A model generated the notes under the pieces. That model was not told the DNA's origin. It saw only the letters and a program-made list of their open reading frames with translations, and did no database searches. Shown one piece after another: positions 27,390 through 35,687 of a DNA stretch of 48,967 bases (its first letter is position 1; the number at the start of each line of letters is the position of its first letter). The position numbers were made by a program, and so were the translations under genes. The stretch is from Clostridiales bacterium (GTDB lineage: Bacteria; Bacillota; Clostridia; Peptostreptococcales; Acidaminobacteraceae), in contig JAEIOD010000034.1 of NCBI GenBank assembly GCA_016342415.1, positions 1-48,967 of the forward strand, given 5' to 3'.

Positions 27390-27428
27390 ATATTCCTCCT
27401 ATTAAATTAACATATTAACTTACAATAA

Positions 27429-27440
27429 TGTGTGAGATTG
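27429..27440. repeat. short sulfur-locus repeat TGTGTGAGATTG (copy 2)
   Basis: Exact 12-base match to copy 1, 40-51 bases upstream of the four-domain rhodanese start. A candidate -10 box TATAAT on the leftward strand lies further upstream, so this copy would fall within the leader. Confidence 0.4.
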
Positions 27441-27625
27441 CAGTAAGTCGTATACATTGTTAAAAAATAAACAACGTTCTAACAGTATTATATCGTATAG
27501 TCAGCTTCATTTGATATCAGATTTCCTTATACACTATATATGTTTTCGTTAACAGACGTCTATTTTCTTGCTAAAAATAGTTTATAATGTATATAGTAAC
27601 TTACGAAAGGACGGTTCTTTACCAA

Positions 27626-29137
27626 ATGAAACATTTAGCTATAAGAAAAATTGATTTAAGAAACAGCAAATGGTTAATTCTCATCTTTTTTATATTATAT
27701 TTGATAATCAATCTTTGTTTTCTAGTGGATTTTCCTTTTATTCATTCGGATGAATCATGGTTAAGCGGCTTCACTAGACACGTTATAGAAACAGGTTCTT
27801 TCAAGGTCAGCGAGCCCTTTTTCATCGAATACCCCCGCGCTGTACACGGTCTTAGAATCATCTTTGTTGGCTTGCAATCACTTTTTATTAGTTTGATTGG
27901 ATACACACCATTTGCTGTCAGATTGTTATCGTTGGTCGCATCACTGGTCACTCTATGGTTTGTGAATTTAATATTAAAGTTTTTTAAGTGGCCTTCACTC
28001 TATAGAGTGTTATCACTTTTACTTATATCACTTCAAATTCAGTTTATTTACGCTAGTCATCTCGCAAGACAGGATGCTTTAATACTACTGATGATGACAG
28101 TAACTTTTTACACCACTTTGAAGAAAAAAAATCCAATATTAACAGGTGCTTTAATCGGAATATCTGTGGGTATTCATCCCAACAGCTTTTTAATTGCATG
28201 CGGTATTGGCATAATTTATTTTGTTAATGTCCTAAAAGAGGAAAGCTCAATCAAAGAATTGTTATTACTAGTCATGACAACCGCTTTATGGGCAGCACTT
28301 TTTATCGGCATCAGTTTCTCACTCAATCCGAACTTTGTACAGGATTACCTATCCTTTGGAGAAAGCTTAGGGGTTGTTAATTATGACATCAACCGTTTCG
28401 AAGGCTTTTATTATTACTATTATAAACTGTTTCATCAGATTGGTGGTACATATTTACTCTTACCAATAAAATTCGAAATACTCTTACTCCCCATTACCTT
28501 GATGATTGGAGTTTATCATCTTATTTTATTTAAAAACAAACCCTTGGTATTATTTTTCTTGATGATACTCGGTATAAACGTGGGCTATCTTATCATCGGG
28601 AGATACAATCAAACAGCCATCGTATTTACATTATTTTTCTTGATGCTTTTTTGGATTGTATTTTTAAAAACACTCATACCAGATAAGGTATTTTGGATCG
28701 TATTGCTAACCATTGCTTTATTTAATGGCTATAACAGTTATCCTATGGTGACTGTGGAAAATGACGCTTATCAGGATTTAGGAGAACATCTTCAATTAGA
28801 AGGTCGTGTTCTTTGTAACCTTAATATGGACTATCATTTAAAAGAGGGTCAATTAATCGATTACAGAAATCTATGGTACGAGACTGACTTTGAAGCTTAT
28901 ATTAAAAAACATGATATTAAATATATTGTCATACCAGAGGAACTGTCATATATAAAAAAGACATCTCCTAAATGGGATATCTTATACGGGCCATTACCTT
29001 ACTATGATAGTATGATGCGTTATCTAGAAACCTGTGAATTAATAGATACTTTTGACTCTAAGACTTATGGCATGCGTATTGCCAGATATATCAATACCTA
29101 TCCATGGACCATAAATATATATAAGGTAAGCGATTAA
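27626..29137 (+). CDS. GT39-family membrane glycosyltransferase (ArnT/PMT-like)
   Basis: A roughly 503-residue polytopic membrane protein with about ten hydrophobic segments. After TM1 comes the acidic motif FPFIHSDESWL, matching the catalytic Asp-Glu of family 39 lipid-linked sugar transferases, then YPRAVHGLR. The C-terminal 120 residues are soluble. Such enzymes move a sugar from a polyprenyl phosphate donor to a glycan, lipid or protein outside the membrane. The start is uncertain: the ATG at 27626 has AAAGGA rather far upstream, and an in-frame ATG exists at 27587. It lies between aminosugar genes and a GT2 operon. Confidence 0.8.
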   Translation: MKHLAIRKIDLRNSKWLILIFFILYLIINLCFLVDFPFIHSDESWLSGFTRHVIETGSFKVSEPFFIEYPRAVHGLRIIFVGLQSLFISLIGYTPFAVRLLSLVASLVTLWFVNLILKFFKWPSLYRVLSLLLISLQIQFIYASHLARQDALILLMMTVTFYTTLKKKNPILTGALIGISVGIHPNSFLIACGIGIIYFVNVLKEESSIKELLLLVMTTALWAALFIGISFSLNPNFVQDYLSFGESLGVVNYDINRFEGFYYYYYKLFHQIGGTYLLLPIKFEILLLPITLMIGVYHLILFKNKPLVLFFLMILGINVGYLIIGRYNQTAIVFTLFFLMLFWIVFLKTLIPDKVFWIVLLTIALFNGYNSYPMVTVENDAYQDLGEHLQLEGRVLCNLNMDYHLKEGQLIDYRNLWYETDFEAYIKKHDIKYIVIPEELSYIKKTSPKWDILYGPLPYYDSMMRYLETCELIDTFDSKTYGMRIARYINTYPWTINIYKVSD

Positions 29138-29146
29138 GCTTACCTT
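29123..29146. terminator. bidirectional terminator after the GT39 gene
   Basis: Perfect 9-base stem AAGGTAAGC / GCTTACCTT, 6-base loop, TATTTTAT on one side and A/T-rich sequence on the other. It serves the convergent GT39 and ABC permease genes; the GT39 stop lies in the loop. Confidence 0.85.
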
Positions 29147-29149
29147 ATT

Positions 29150-29899
29150 TTATGCCCATTTCTTAATGGTCTTCTTTTCTATTGTGTTAAAAACATATCT
29201 TTCAACAACCAAACTGCATAAAATAATCGCTAGAATACCTGCGAATAACCCCGGCGTATCCGAACTGTATCTTTTTTCAGCAATCAGCCAACCAACACCA
29301 TTGCTTTTTCCAACAATACTAAATATCATCTCAGCACTGATAAAACCTCTCCAGCCTCTGCTCCAACCAATTTTTGAACCACTGATGATACCAGGTAAAC
29401 TGCCTGGCATATATATTCTTAACCATCTCTGTGATCTAGGAATTGAAAACACATGAATCAATTGTCCATAGTCATGGTGAATTCTCTGAACCTCTTGTTT
29501 CACATTGATAAGAAGCGGCCATAATATGGCATGTACAACGATGACTAAAATGGTTCCTCGTCCAGCACCAACCCATAACAAGATTAATGGTAACAAAGCA
29601 ACACCTGGAAGCGGGTGAAAAATTGTAATCAAAAACTCTATTAAGTCATTTAAAATAGGATGTCTGCTCATCACAACCAGTATCAAGGCTAACACTGCCG
29701 AGATAACAAAACCCTCTCCTATGACCAAAAAACTATTCAATACAGCAACTAAAATATCGTCTATATCAAAGATAAATGCTTTGATTATCGTCATAAGTGA
29801 TGGCATCGCAATCACCGAAAACAGTTCTAACTTTACAACAGTTTCCCAGACAATCAATAGGATCATAACAAATATGATTCTATATCGGTTTTTTACCAT
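29150..29899 (-). CDS. ABC transporter permease (SsuC/TauC type)
   Basis: A 249-residue membrane protein with about six helices. The EAA-type loop that contacts the ATPase is visible (IHVFSIPRSQRWLRIYMPGSLPGI), and the PLPGVALLPLILLWVG stretch is typical of the sulfonate, taurine, nitrate and pyrimidine-precursor importers. It overlaps the binding-protein gene by 7 bases. No ATPase gene is present in this operon or window, so it must borrow one or be non-functional. The ligand is unknown. Confidence 0.87.
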   Translation of the reverse strand: MVKNRYRIIFVMILLIVWETVVKLELFSVIAMPSLMTIIKAFIFDIDDILVAVLNSFLVIGEGFVISAVLALILVVMSRHPILNDLIEFLITIFHPLPGVALLPLILLWVGAGRGTILVIVVHAILWPLLINVKQEVQRIHHDYGQLIHVFSIPRSQRWLRIYMPGSLPGIISGSKIGWSRGWRGFISAEMIFSIVGKSNGVGWLIAEKRYSSDTPGLFAGILAIILCSLVVERYVFNTIEKKTIKKWA

Positions 29900-30801
29900 A
29901 ACAGATCTTTTTCTTCTATTTGTTTTTCAATATAACCGTTTCTATACATAAACTCAACAAAAGTTTCAACACCTTTTACAGCGGTCTCATAGACAATACC
30001 TGAGTCATACACATATGTTTTAAGTGTCTCGCGATCAAAATCATAATAATTTTCCAATATGTCCATAGTTTCTTCAGGATACTCTCTCATAAACTCCAAG
30101 GTTTCTGATAAAGCGTCGTTAAGTGCTTGATAAGCCACTTCATCTTCGTAGAAGTCAGGTGTAGTTATACCGACAATAAATGTGAAATCATCTCCAAAAC
30201 ATGATTCTCCAGAAATGATCTCAGTCATACCCTGGTTTTTTTCTTCAAATAAATAAGGTGGTGATGTAAAATGATAGTCTATATCATTCCCTGTTAAAAG
30301 AACTTGCATCCCATCTGGATGTTTCATGGTAACCAATTGATCATCAAAGTAAGTGGCATCATTTAATTCTCTCTCTGCAGCCATTGATAATAAAATATGC
30401 TGGATACTCCCTGGTTGTGGCAGTGCAATTCTTTCATCCGATTGAATATCCTTAAGACTTGTGATATTTTCTTTTCCCATTAATCCAAGTGGCGCTCTAG
30501 AGAGTCCTGTAAAGATTCTCCAGTCCATGCCTTTATCAGAGCCCATGATAAATGGTGGTATACCTAAAAAACCTACATCTAAACGATCAGCAACCATAGC
30601 TTCTCTAATAGCTGTCGTGTTTCCGAATTTCACCCATTCTATTGAATGATCTTCCAACTTTGAATTTAAAAATCCTTTTTCTTTCATAACTTGTATCGGT
30701 GCATAAGCCAGTCCATATTGTTCTGCAATAATTATTGTTTTTTCTTCTTGACGACAACCGACTAAAGTCAACATCAAGAGTATCAGCAACCATTTCTTCA
30801 T
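29893..30801 (-). CDS. ABC transporter substrate-binding lipoprotein (SsuA/THI5-like)
   Basis: A 302-residue extracytoplasmic binding protein with lipobox TLVGC (C16). The N-terminal IIAEQYGLAYAPIQVMKEKG and VADRLDVGFLGIPPFIMG follow the NMT1/THI5-like and SsuA pattern. It overlaps the ATP-grasp gene by 4 bases and the permease gene by 7. Relatives bind alkanesulfonates, nitrate, riboflavin or pyrimidine precursors; nothing here decides. The nearby sulfur genes make an organosulfur ligand possible, but the operon partners are glycan-like. Confidence 0.85.
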   Translation of the reverse strand: MKKWLLILLMLTLVGCRQEEKTIIIAEQYGLAYAPIQVMKEKGFLNSKLEDHSIEWVKFGNTTAIREAMVADRLDVGFLGIPPFIMGSDKGMDWRIFTGLSRAPLGLMGKENITSLKDIQSDERIALPQPGSIQHILLSMAAERELNDATYFDDQLVTMKHPDGMQVLLTGNDIDYHFTSPPYLFEEKNQGMTEIISGESCFGDDFTFIVGITTPDFYEDEVAYQALNDALSETLEFMREYPEETMDILENYYDFDRETLKTYVYDSGIVYETAVKGVETFVEFMYRNGYIEKQIEEKDLLW

Positions 30802-32036
30802 CTGTAATATCTCTTTCCTCTTATTAATAAATTCTCAGTGTCATCCATTACTTTAAATTGGTCATAAACCATTTCAATATTTCTTCTTAAATCAAGTTCA
30901 TCTTCACCTGTTATTATGATATAACCCGCTCGTTGTGAAGCATTCTCTGTCAAACCAATCGTATCCCCTATTTCATAATGACATGCTATGTCAAGTATAC
31001 AGTCAAGTGATTTCATTTCATTCAAATCTGTTATATCAGTTACTTTCCCAGGTTTACAGAAATAAAGTTGAGTGGAATATACTTGTTTTGTATCATAGAC
31101 ATATTGATTTAGAACACTTGTATCATATGCTTCCTTTAATGAACCTTCTATCACCATATCCAGTATATCAACACCTGTCACGTAAGGAATGGTTATATCT
31201 TCATAAGCACCGCCAATTCTACAGGCAATCTCATTGACATAAACACCATCACTGCCCACTAAGTATTGGAAGTAGATGGGACCTTCATTGATTTCAAACC
31301 CTGAACAAATTTGGTAAGTCATCTCCATAATATCTTTTTCATAACGCTCCAAATGAATAGACGGATATTCATGTGCAATACAGACACCTATGTGTTCATC
31401 TGAATGAAATGTCACTCGATCAGTAATCGCTAACACAGTCACTTTTCCACCTGATACCCAACCGTTGACAGTCACTTCCTTGTTCTCATAAAAAGATTCA
31501 ACAATGATTTCATCCAGCGCTGAGTACTTGATCACCTCATCAAAGTGTACTCTAACGTCCTCTTTACTATACAACTTAAAGATGCCTCTTTGTCCCTGTG
31601 AATCAAGGGGTTTAACCACATACGGTGGTTCAAAATTCAATTCCTCATCTTTAAATGACTGTTTAATAAAAGCATAAGGTGCCGTTTTTATATCACTTCT
31701 TGTAAACTGTTCTTTCATAGCTTTTTTATTGGTTACTAGAAAAGCAGTTTCTGGCGACAAAAAAGTATTCAACTTCATGGCCTCTGCTATCTTACTCACC
31801 GTATAAACAGGTTGATCGGTCCCACTGGTCATAATGCCATGAATGCCATGTTTTTTTGCTTCAACAAATGATGCTTCATAAGAAAAAGTATCTGCTAAAA
31901 CGGAAATATCCGCTAATGCCTTACCAGGTGAGTCTATACGATTGTCACTGACAACGACATCATAACCAAGGCTTTTAATTCTTTTGATTGCATTTAATTG
32001 ACAATTACCAGCACCAAGTATCATTAATTTTGTCAT
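30798..32036 (-). CDS. ATP-grasp domain ligase
   Basis: A 412-residue enzyme of the carbamoyl-phosphate-synthase-like ATP-grasp group. Residues 1-95 form an N-terminal nucleotide-like domain (MILGAGNCQLNAI, VVVSDN), and the ATP-grasp core follows (PPYVVKPLDSQGQRGI, EIIVESFYENKEVTVNGW, VNEIACRIGG). Such enzymes join a carboxylate to an amine or thiol through an acyl phosphate. It is locked between a GT2 gene (ATGA overlap) and a binding protein gene (4-base overlap). It might attach an amino acid or acyl group to the amino sugar of this locus, but no substrate can be read from the sequence. Confidence 0.85.
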   Translation of the reverse strand: MTKLMILGAGNCQLNAIKRIKSLGYDVVVSDNRIDSPGKALADISVLADTFSYEASFVEAKKHGIHGIMTSGTDQPVYTVSKIAEAMKLNTFLSPETAFLVTNKKAMKEQFTRSDIKTAPYAFIKQSFKDEELNFEPPYVVKPLDSQGQRGIFKLYSKEDVRVHFDEVIKYSALDEIIVESFYENKEVTVNGWVSGGKVTVLAITDRVTFHSDEHIGVCIAHEYPSIHLERYEKDIMEMTYQICSGFEINEGPIYFQYLVGSDGVYVNEIACRIGGAYEDITIPYVTGVDILDMVIEGSLKEAYDTSVLNQYVYDTKQVYSTQLYFCKPGKVTDITDLNEMKSLDCILDIACHYEIGDTIGLTENASQRAGYIIITGEDELDLRRNIEMVYDQFKVMDDTENLLIRGKRYYR

Positions 32037-32752
32037 ATTATGCCCTCATTTAATTCAGTAGTTATTATCGATTTATGTTTGGGTTTCATCCACTCAGGCA
32101 AATTACCATAATAATAGTTTAATTTTATAAATAACTTTAGTAATTTAAAGAAACTATATCCGGACTGACCATAAGGTCTCTTCATTTTTACAATTTCTAA
32201 TTGGCCAACACGACTCGTATGATTAAGAAGAACCCCACTAAGATAAACAAATTTATAATTGCAGTTCAGGATTTTTTGATTCAACTGACTCGAAAATATC
32301 CTAAAGCTACTCACCCTTTTATCTCCCATGTGTTTATAATGGTATTTAAAGAACATGGCTGTTAACTTCGATCCCAAATGTCTATGAAAGCCATAATCAT
32401 CTTTACCAACACCATATACCAGATCATATCCTTCTTCTATTTTTTTTATCAATAGATTGATATCGGTTGCCTTATGTTGCAAGTCATCATCCATGGTTAC
32501 AATATAATCACCAGATGCATGTTTCAAACCGCAAAACAAAGCCATTTGTTGTCCTATATTCCTCTTGATATGAAGGACCTTAACATTTTTATGATGACTT
32601 AGTTCTGTTAAGATAGTTTTACTGTTATCGGTACTGGCATCATCTATAAAAATGATTTCATGGCTGTATATAACGGATTGAGTGATACGATCATATAGTA
32701 TATCAAGTGATGACTCACTATTGTATACTGGAATAACAATTGATAATTTCAT
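32033..32752 (-). CDS. family 2 glycosyltransferase (ArnC/DPM1-like)
   Basis: A 239-residue GT-A enzyme. The N-terminal nucleotide-sugar motif is VIPVYNSESSLD, the metal-binding motif is TMDDDLQHK, and RNIGQQMALFCGLKHASGD is typical of the polyprenyl-phosphate sugar transferase group. Unlike ArnC it lacks the two C-terminal membrane helices, so it should be peripheral. It is the first gene of a tight four-gene operon (GT2, ATP-grasp, binding protein, permease). GGAG precedes the ATG. A likely job is charging undecaprenyl phosphate with the sugar later moved by the GT39 enzyme. Confidence 0.85.
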   Translation of the reverse strand: MKLSIVIPVYNSESSLDILYDRITQSVIYSHEIIFIDDASTDNSKTILTELSHHKNVKVLHIKRNIGQQMALFCGLKHASGDYIVTMDDDLQHKATDINLLIKKIEEGYDLVYGVGKDDYGFHRHLGSKLTAMFFKYHYKHMGDKRVSSFRIFSSQLNQKILNCNYKFVYLSGVLLNHTSRVGQLEIVKMKRPYGQSGYSFFKLLKLFIKLNYYYGNLPEWMKPKHKSIITTELNEGII

Positions 32753-32793
32753 AACAACTCCATTTTACTCTTAAACGATAGTTTATAATCCAT

Positions 32794-32829
32794 AGGCTTG
32801 TAGACAAGCCTCAAATTACTTTGTATAAT
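32794..32829 (+). promoter_or_regulatory. promoter and inverted repeat upstream of the first tusA-like gene
   Basis: TAGACA (32801-32806), 17-base spacer, TATAAT (32824-32829). The -35 box lies inside a perfect inverted repeat, AGGCTTG, TAGA, CAAGCCT (32794-32811), which could be a repressor site. It lies between divergent GT2 and tusA genes. Confidence 0.6.
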
Positions 32830-32852
32830 GAAATCAAGTTAGGTGGTGACTC

Positions 32853-33074
32853 ATGGATAAAATTGATTGTTTCGGGGATATATGTCCCATCCCATTACTG
32901 AAATTACAAAATTCACTAAAAACCTTAAAATCTGGTCACTCTATTATGTTGGTAGTAGACCATAGCTGTGTTGTCGAGTCTATTTCGGATTATTATAATT
33001 CCAGCAAACATCAAGTATCAATAGACGAAATCATTAATGGTGTCTGGGAAATCACTGTTACCAAATCTGTTTAA
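32853..33074 (+). CDS. TusA-family sulfur carrier protein (orphan copy)
   Basis: A 73-residue soluble protein. DCFGDICPIPLLKLQNSLK carries the CPxP signature; C11 is the persulfide-carrying cysteine, and C6 and C39 are additional. The remainder follows the TusA/YedF/SirA fold. AGGTGG precedes the ATG. Its stop overlaps that of the convergent LysR gene by 4 bases. A second TusA copy is 1.9 kb away in the YeeE operon, so the cell has two carriers in one locus, perhaps serving different acceptors. Confidence 0.9.
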   Translation: MDKIDCFGDICPIPLLKLQNSLKTLKSGHSIMLVVDHSCVVESISDYYNSSKHQVSIDEIINGVWEITVTKSV

Positions 33075-33967
33075 CAGAATTCACTTGTCCCGCTTTTAAC
33101 AAAATAATTAATAATCGGATTCAAAGATTCTACATGAGTGGAATCTTTTTTTGATGCCAGATAGATGTCATAATCCAAAGAGAAGTCTACAATTTCAATT
33201 GTTTTAAATTCTTCTTCATAAAGTTCTTTCTTTATTGATAAATAAGGTAGAAAGCTCAAACCTAAGTTGTTCGTTATTGAAGACTTAGCAGCACCAATAG
33301 AATCAACTTCAAAAACAACTTTTAAATCATCCATTTTTAAATTCACATCTCTAAATTTCTTTCTTAAGAATTTGTTGATCGGATACGAATCGTCTAAAGT
33401 TACAAACTCATACTTCATCAAGTCTTCAACAGTAATCGTCTCAGGTATGTTATTATTTTTACAAGCTGCCAACACAATTTTTTCTTTTCCGATAAAATCA
33501 TAATTTAAACCATCATCACAAGGTTCTTCACTGACAAAAGCCAAATCTGTAATTTCATTTGATAAATCATTGAAAGATTCTTCATTGGATTTAGAGTGAA
33601 CTTCGAACTTATATCCAGGAAATTTCTTTTTAATCTTATACAGAATACAAGGTAATGAATAATTGATAAATGAAGAGTAACCATTGATTCTTACATTTTC
33701 TAATTTTTGCTTTCTGGAATACAGTTCGTCTTCCATCTTTTGATAGATCCGAAGCATTGTACCAGAATATTTGTAGACGATTTTCCCCATTTCCGTAGGA
33801 TGAACACCTTTATTGCTTCTATCAAGTAATTTATACCCTAATTCAGCTTCCAGTTTTTGAATTATTTGACTCAGTGCCGATTGAGAAATATGACTGTTTT
33901 GCGCTACCTTTGAAATACTTTGTGTCTCAACTATTTCTTTAAAGTATTTAAGTGTTCCAATATTCAT
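33071..33967 (-). CDS. LysR-family transcriptional regulator
   Basis: A 298-residue regulator with an N-terminal winged helix-turn-helix (MNIGTLKYFKEIVETQSISK, AQNSHISQSALSQIIQKLE) and a C-terminal effector domain. Starts at 33976 (GTG), 33970 or 33967 (ATG) are possible; I choose the last because LysR proteins start MNI-like and GAGAGGTGG fits. It is divergent from the yeeE-tusA-yeeE-trx operon and convergent with a tusA gene, so control of sulfur uptake is likely. Two inverted repeats in the divergent region are candidate binding sites. Confidence 0.9.
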   Translation of the reverse strand: MNIGTLKYFKEIVETQSISKVAQNSHISQSALSQIIQKLEAELGYKLLDRSNKGVHPTEMGKIVYKYSGTMLRIYQKMEDELYSRKQKLENVRINGYSSFINYSLPCILYKIKKKFPGYKFEVHSKSNEESFNDLSNEITDLAFVSEEPCDDGLNYDFIGKEKIVLAACKNNNIPETITVEDLMKYEFVTLDDSYPINKFLRKKFRDVNLKMDDLKVVFEVDSIGAAKSSITNNLGLSFLPYLSIKKELYEEEFKTIEIVDFSLDYDIYLASKKDSTHVESLNPIINYFVKSGTSEFC

Positions 33968-33986
33968 CATTTCCACCTCTCTATAA

Positions 33987-34001
33987 GTAAGTTTTACTTA
34001 C
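33987..34001. promoter_or_regulatory. inverted repeat next to the LysR start
   Basis: GTAAG, five bases, CTTAC: a perfect 15-base dyad about 20 bases upstream of the LysR gene. The T-N11-A geometry suits LysR regulators and suggests autorepression. Confidence 0.5.
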
Positions 34002-34034
34002 ATTCTCTATTATATTTCCTAGTATAACATTTTT

Positions 34035-34057
34035 GCTATAAGTATTTCTAATATAGC
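34035..34057. promoter_or_regulatory. inverted repeat in the LysR-yeeE divergent region
   Basis: GCTATA, 11 bases, TATAGC: a perfect 6-base dyad about 100 bases upstream of the first yeeE half-gene, where a LysR activator would be expected to sit. Confidence 0.45.
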
Positions 34058-34107
34058 TTTTTAAATATAGTTAATTATTTATCAGACTTGGATGTTATAT
34101 TATAGAG

Positions 34108-34120
34108 GTGAGATTGTTAA
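34108..34120. repeat. short sulfur-locus repeat GTGAGATTGTTAA (copy 3)
   Basis: Exact 13-base match to the copy upstream of the two-domain rhodanese gene, here 39-51 bases upstream of the first yeeE half-gene, just after a TATATT-like -10 box. Confidence 0.4.
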
Positions 34121-34158
34121 GTTCGTATCAATATTGTAATCATGTAAGGAGTGATTTA

Positions 34159-34842
34159 ATGGCAGAGCAAAGTTCAATTGCAAGTAGAAGAAGTTCTACA
34201 CGTGCAAAGAGAAAGCCTAAGAAAAATCAGATTCCTTTCGGTTTGATTCTAGTTGCAATTATAGTTGCAATTGGAATATGGCTTGGCACAAGTAGTGGTA
34301 AATTAGTTTTATTTTGGACCACGGGAATATGCTTTGGTGTCATTTTACAAAAAGGAAGATTCTGTTTTACAGCATCAATGAGAGACCCATACCTAACTGG
34401 AAGCACATCTATAACAAGAGCTGTATTAATTGCTTTTGGAGTCGCTACAGTTGGATTCGCAGCAATCAAATATGGTTACTATGTCATGGGATTACCGATG
34501 CCTGGTATGAGTTATGTAGTACCGGTAAGTTTCGGTACTGTTATTGGCGCTTTTATGTTTGGTGTCGGAATGGTTATTGCAGGAGGTTGTGCATCAGGTA
34601 CACTGATGAGAGTCGGAGAAGGCTTCCATATGCAAATTATATCACTACTATTCTTTATTGCGGGTTCACTACTAGGAGCTCAACACTTTGGATGGTGGAA
34701 AGAAAATGTCATATCAAAAGGAAAAGCAATTTTCCTTCCAGATGTTTTTGGAGGGGCAGGTGCACTATTCATACAATTACTAATCATTGGATTATTGTAT
34801 GTAGCAGCTGAAAAATATGAAGAAAAAAGAAAAGAAAACTAA
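34159..34842 (+). CDS. YeeE/YedE-family transporter, N-terminal half protein
   Basis: A 227-residue membrane protein matching one half of the YeeE/YedE (TsuA) family, which imports thiosulfate or another sulfur species. It has a basic N-terminus, then about five helices with the signature LQKGRFCFTASMRD and AGGCASGTLMRVGEG; the cysteines in these motifs are proposed to handle the substrate. I start at the ATG at 34159 because AAGGAG fits; a GTG 17 codons earlier is also in frame. The other half is encoded two genes downstream, with a TusA gene between. Confidence 0.88.
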   Translation: MAEQSSIASRRSSTRAKRKPKKNQIPFGLILVAIIVAIGIWLGTSSGKLVLFWTTGICFGVILQKGRFCFTASMRDPYLTGSTSITRAVLIAFGVATVGFAAIKYGYYVMGLPMPGMSYVVPVSFGTVIGAFMFGVGMVIAGGCASGTLMRVGEGFHMQIISLLFFIAGSLLGAQHFGWWKENVISKGKAIFLPDVFGGAGALFIQLLIIGLLYVAAEKYEEKRKEN

Positions 34843-34853
34843 TGGAGGTTATT

Positions 34854-35081
34854 ATGAACGAAGTAATTATTGATTGTTTAGGTGAAGCATGTCCAGTGCC
34901 TTTAGTGAAGGCTCAAAATAAATTAAAAGAATTAGATCTTGGTGATATTCTTATCGTGCAAATCGATCATAGTTGTGCTATGAAAAATCTACCTGAGTGG
35001 GCTAGAAAAGATGGTCACAATGTAGAAGTTGAAGAAGTAGATGACGGAGAATGGGAAGTAATCATCGAAAAAATCAAATAA
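34854..35081 (+). CDS. TusA-family sulfur carrier protein
   Basis: A 75-residue protein with the CPxP site IDCLGEACPVPLVKAQNKL; C13 carries sulfur, and C8 and a third cysteine (DHSCAMKNL) match the other copy. The GGAGG lies between the preceding stop and the ATG at 34854; the in-frame ATG at 34842 overlaps that Shine-Dalgarno and is not used. It sits between the two transporter halves, as expected for a carrier that takes sulfur directly from the membrane protein. Confidence 0.92.
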   Translation: MNEVIIDCLGEACPVPLVKAQNKLKELDLGDILIVQIDHSCAMKNLPEWARKDGHNVEVEEVDDGEWEVIIEKIK

Positions 35082-35107
35082 TTTCCTCACTTTAGGAGGT
35101 GTCTACT

Positions 35108-35677
35108 TTGGAAAAAAACGCAGAGAAAAAGGTAAAGTTTTTTGATCGAGTTAAGAAAAATGAATACTATTTAAAATGGATAAAAAGTCCTTTTACATAT
35201 TTGACAGCTGCAATTTTATTGGCTTTATTTCAAATAATCACATTGGCTGCAACGGGTAATCCTTGGGGAGTCTCAGGTGTATTTGCCTATTGGGGTGCGT
35301 GGATTGTTGAATTATTTGGTGGATCAGTTGATAAGTGGTATTATTTTGCAAGTCCTGGTGCTCAAGCAACATTAGATGCTGGTATCCTTGAACATGCTGG
35401 TACATGGAGAAATCTTGGTATCATCTTTGGTGCATTGGCAACAGCACTTTTAGCCTCAGGCTTTAAGATCAAAAAAATCAAATCAAAGAAACAAATTATT
35501 GCTGCAATTGTTGGTGGTACTCTAATGGGTTACGGCGCTAGAATTGCATATGGATGTAATATTGGTGCATTATTTAGTGGTATTGCTTCACTGTCTTTAT
35601 CTGGTTGGGTATTTGCAGTAGCAATGTTTATTGGTGCAATAGTGGGTAGTAAACTACTTGTTAAGTTCTTTATGTAA
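35108..35677 (+). CDS. YeeE/YedE-family transporter, C-terminal half protein
   Basis: A 189-residue membrane protein matching the other half of the family, with the motif GYGARIAYGCNIGALFSGIA that closes the transport pore in full-length relatives. It starts at a TTG at 35108, 8 bases after AGGAGG; the in-frame GTG at 35099 overlaps that Shine-Dalgarno and is unlikely. Large loops (GAWIVELFGGSVDKWYYFAS) face outside. With the upstream half gene it should form one transporter, as in the two-subunit PmpAB arrangement. Confidence 0.88.
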   Translation: MEKNAEKKVKFFDRVKKNEYYLKWIKSPFTYLTAAILLALFQIITLAATGNPWGVSGVFAYWGAWIVELFGGSVDKWYYFASPGAQATLDAGILEHAGTWRNLGIIFGALATALLASGFKIKKIKSKKQIIAAIVGGTLMGYGARIAYGCNIGALFSGIASLSLSGWVFAVAMFIGAIVGSKLLVKFFM

Positions 35678-35687
35678 GGAGACTATT

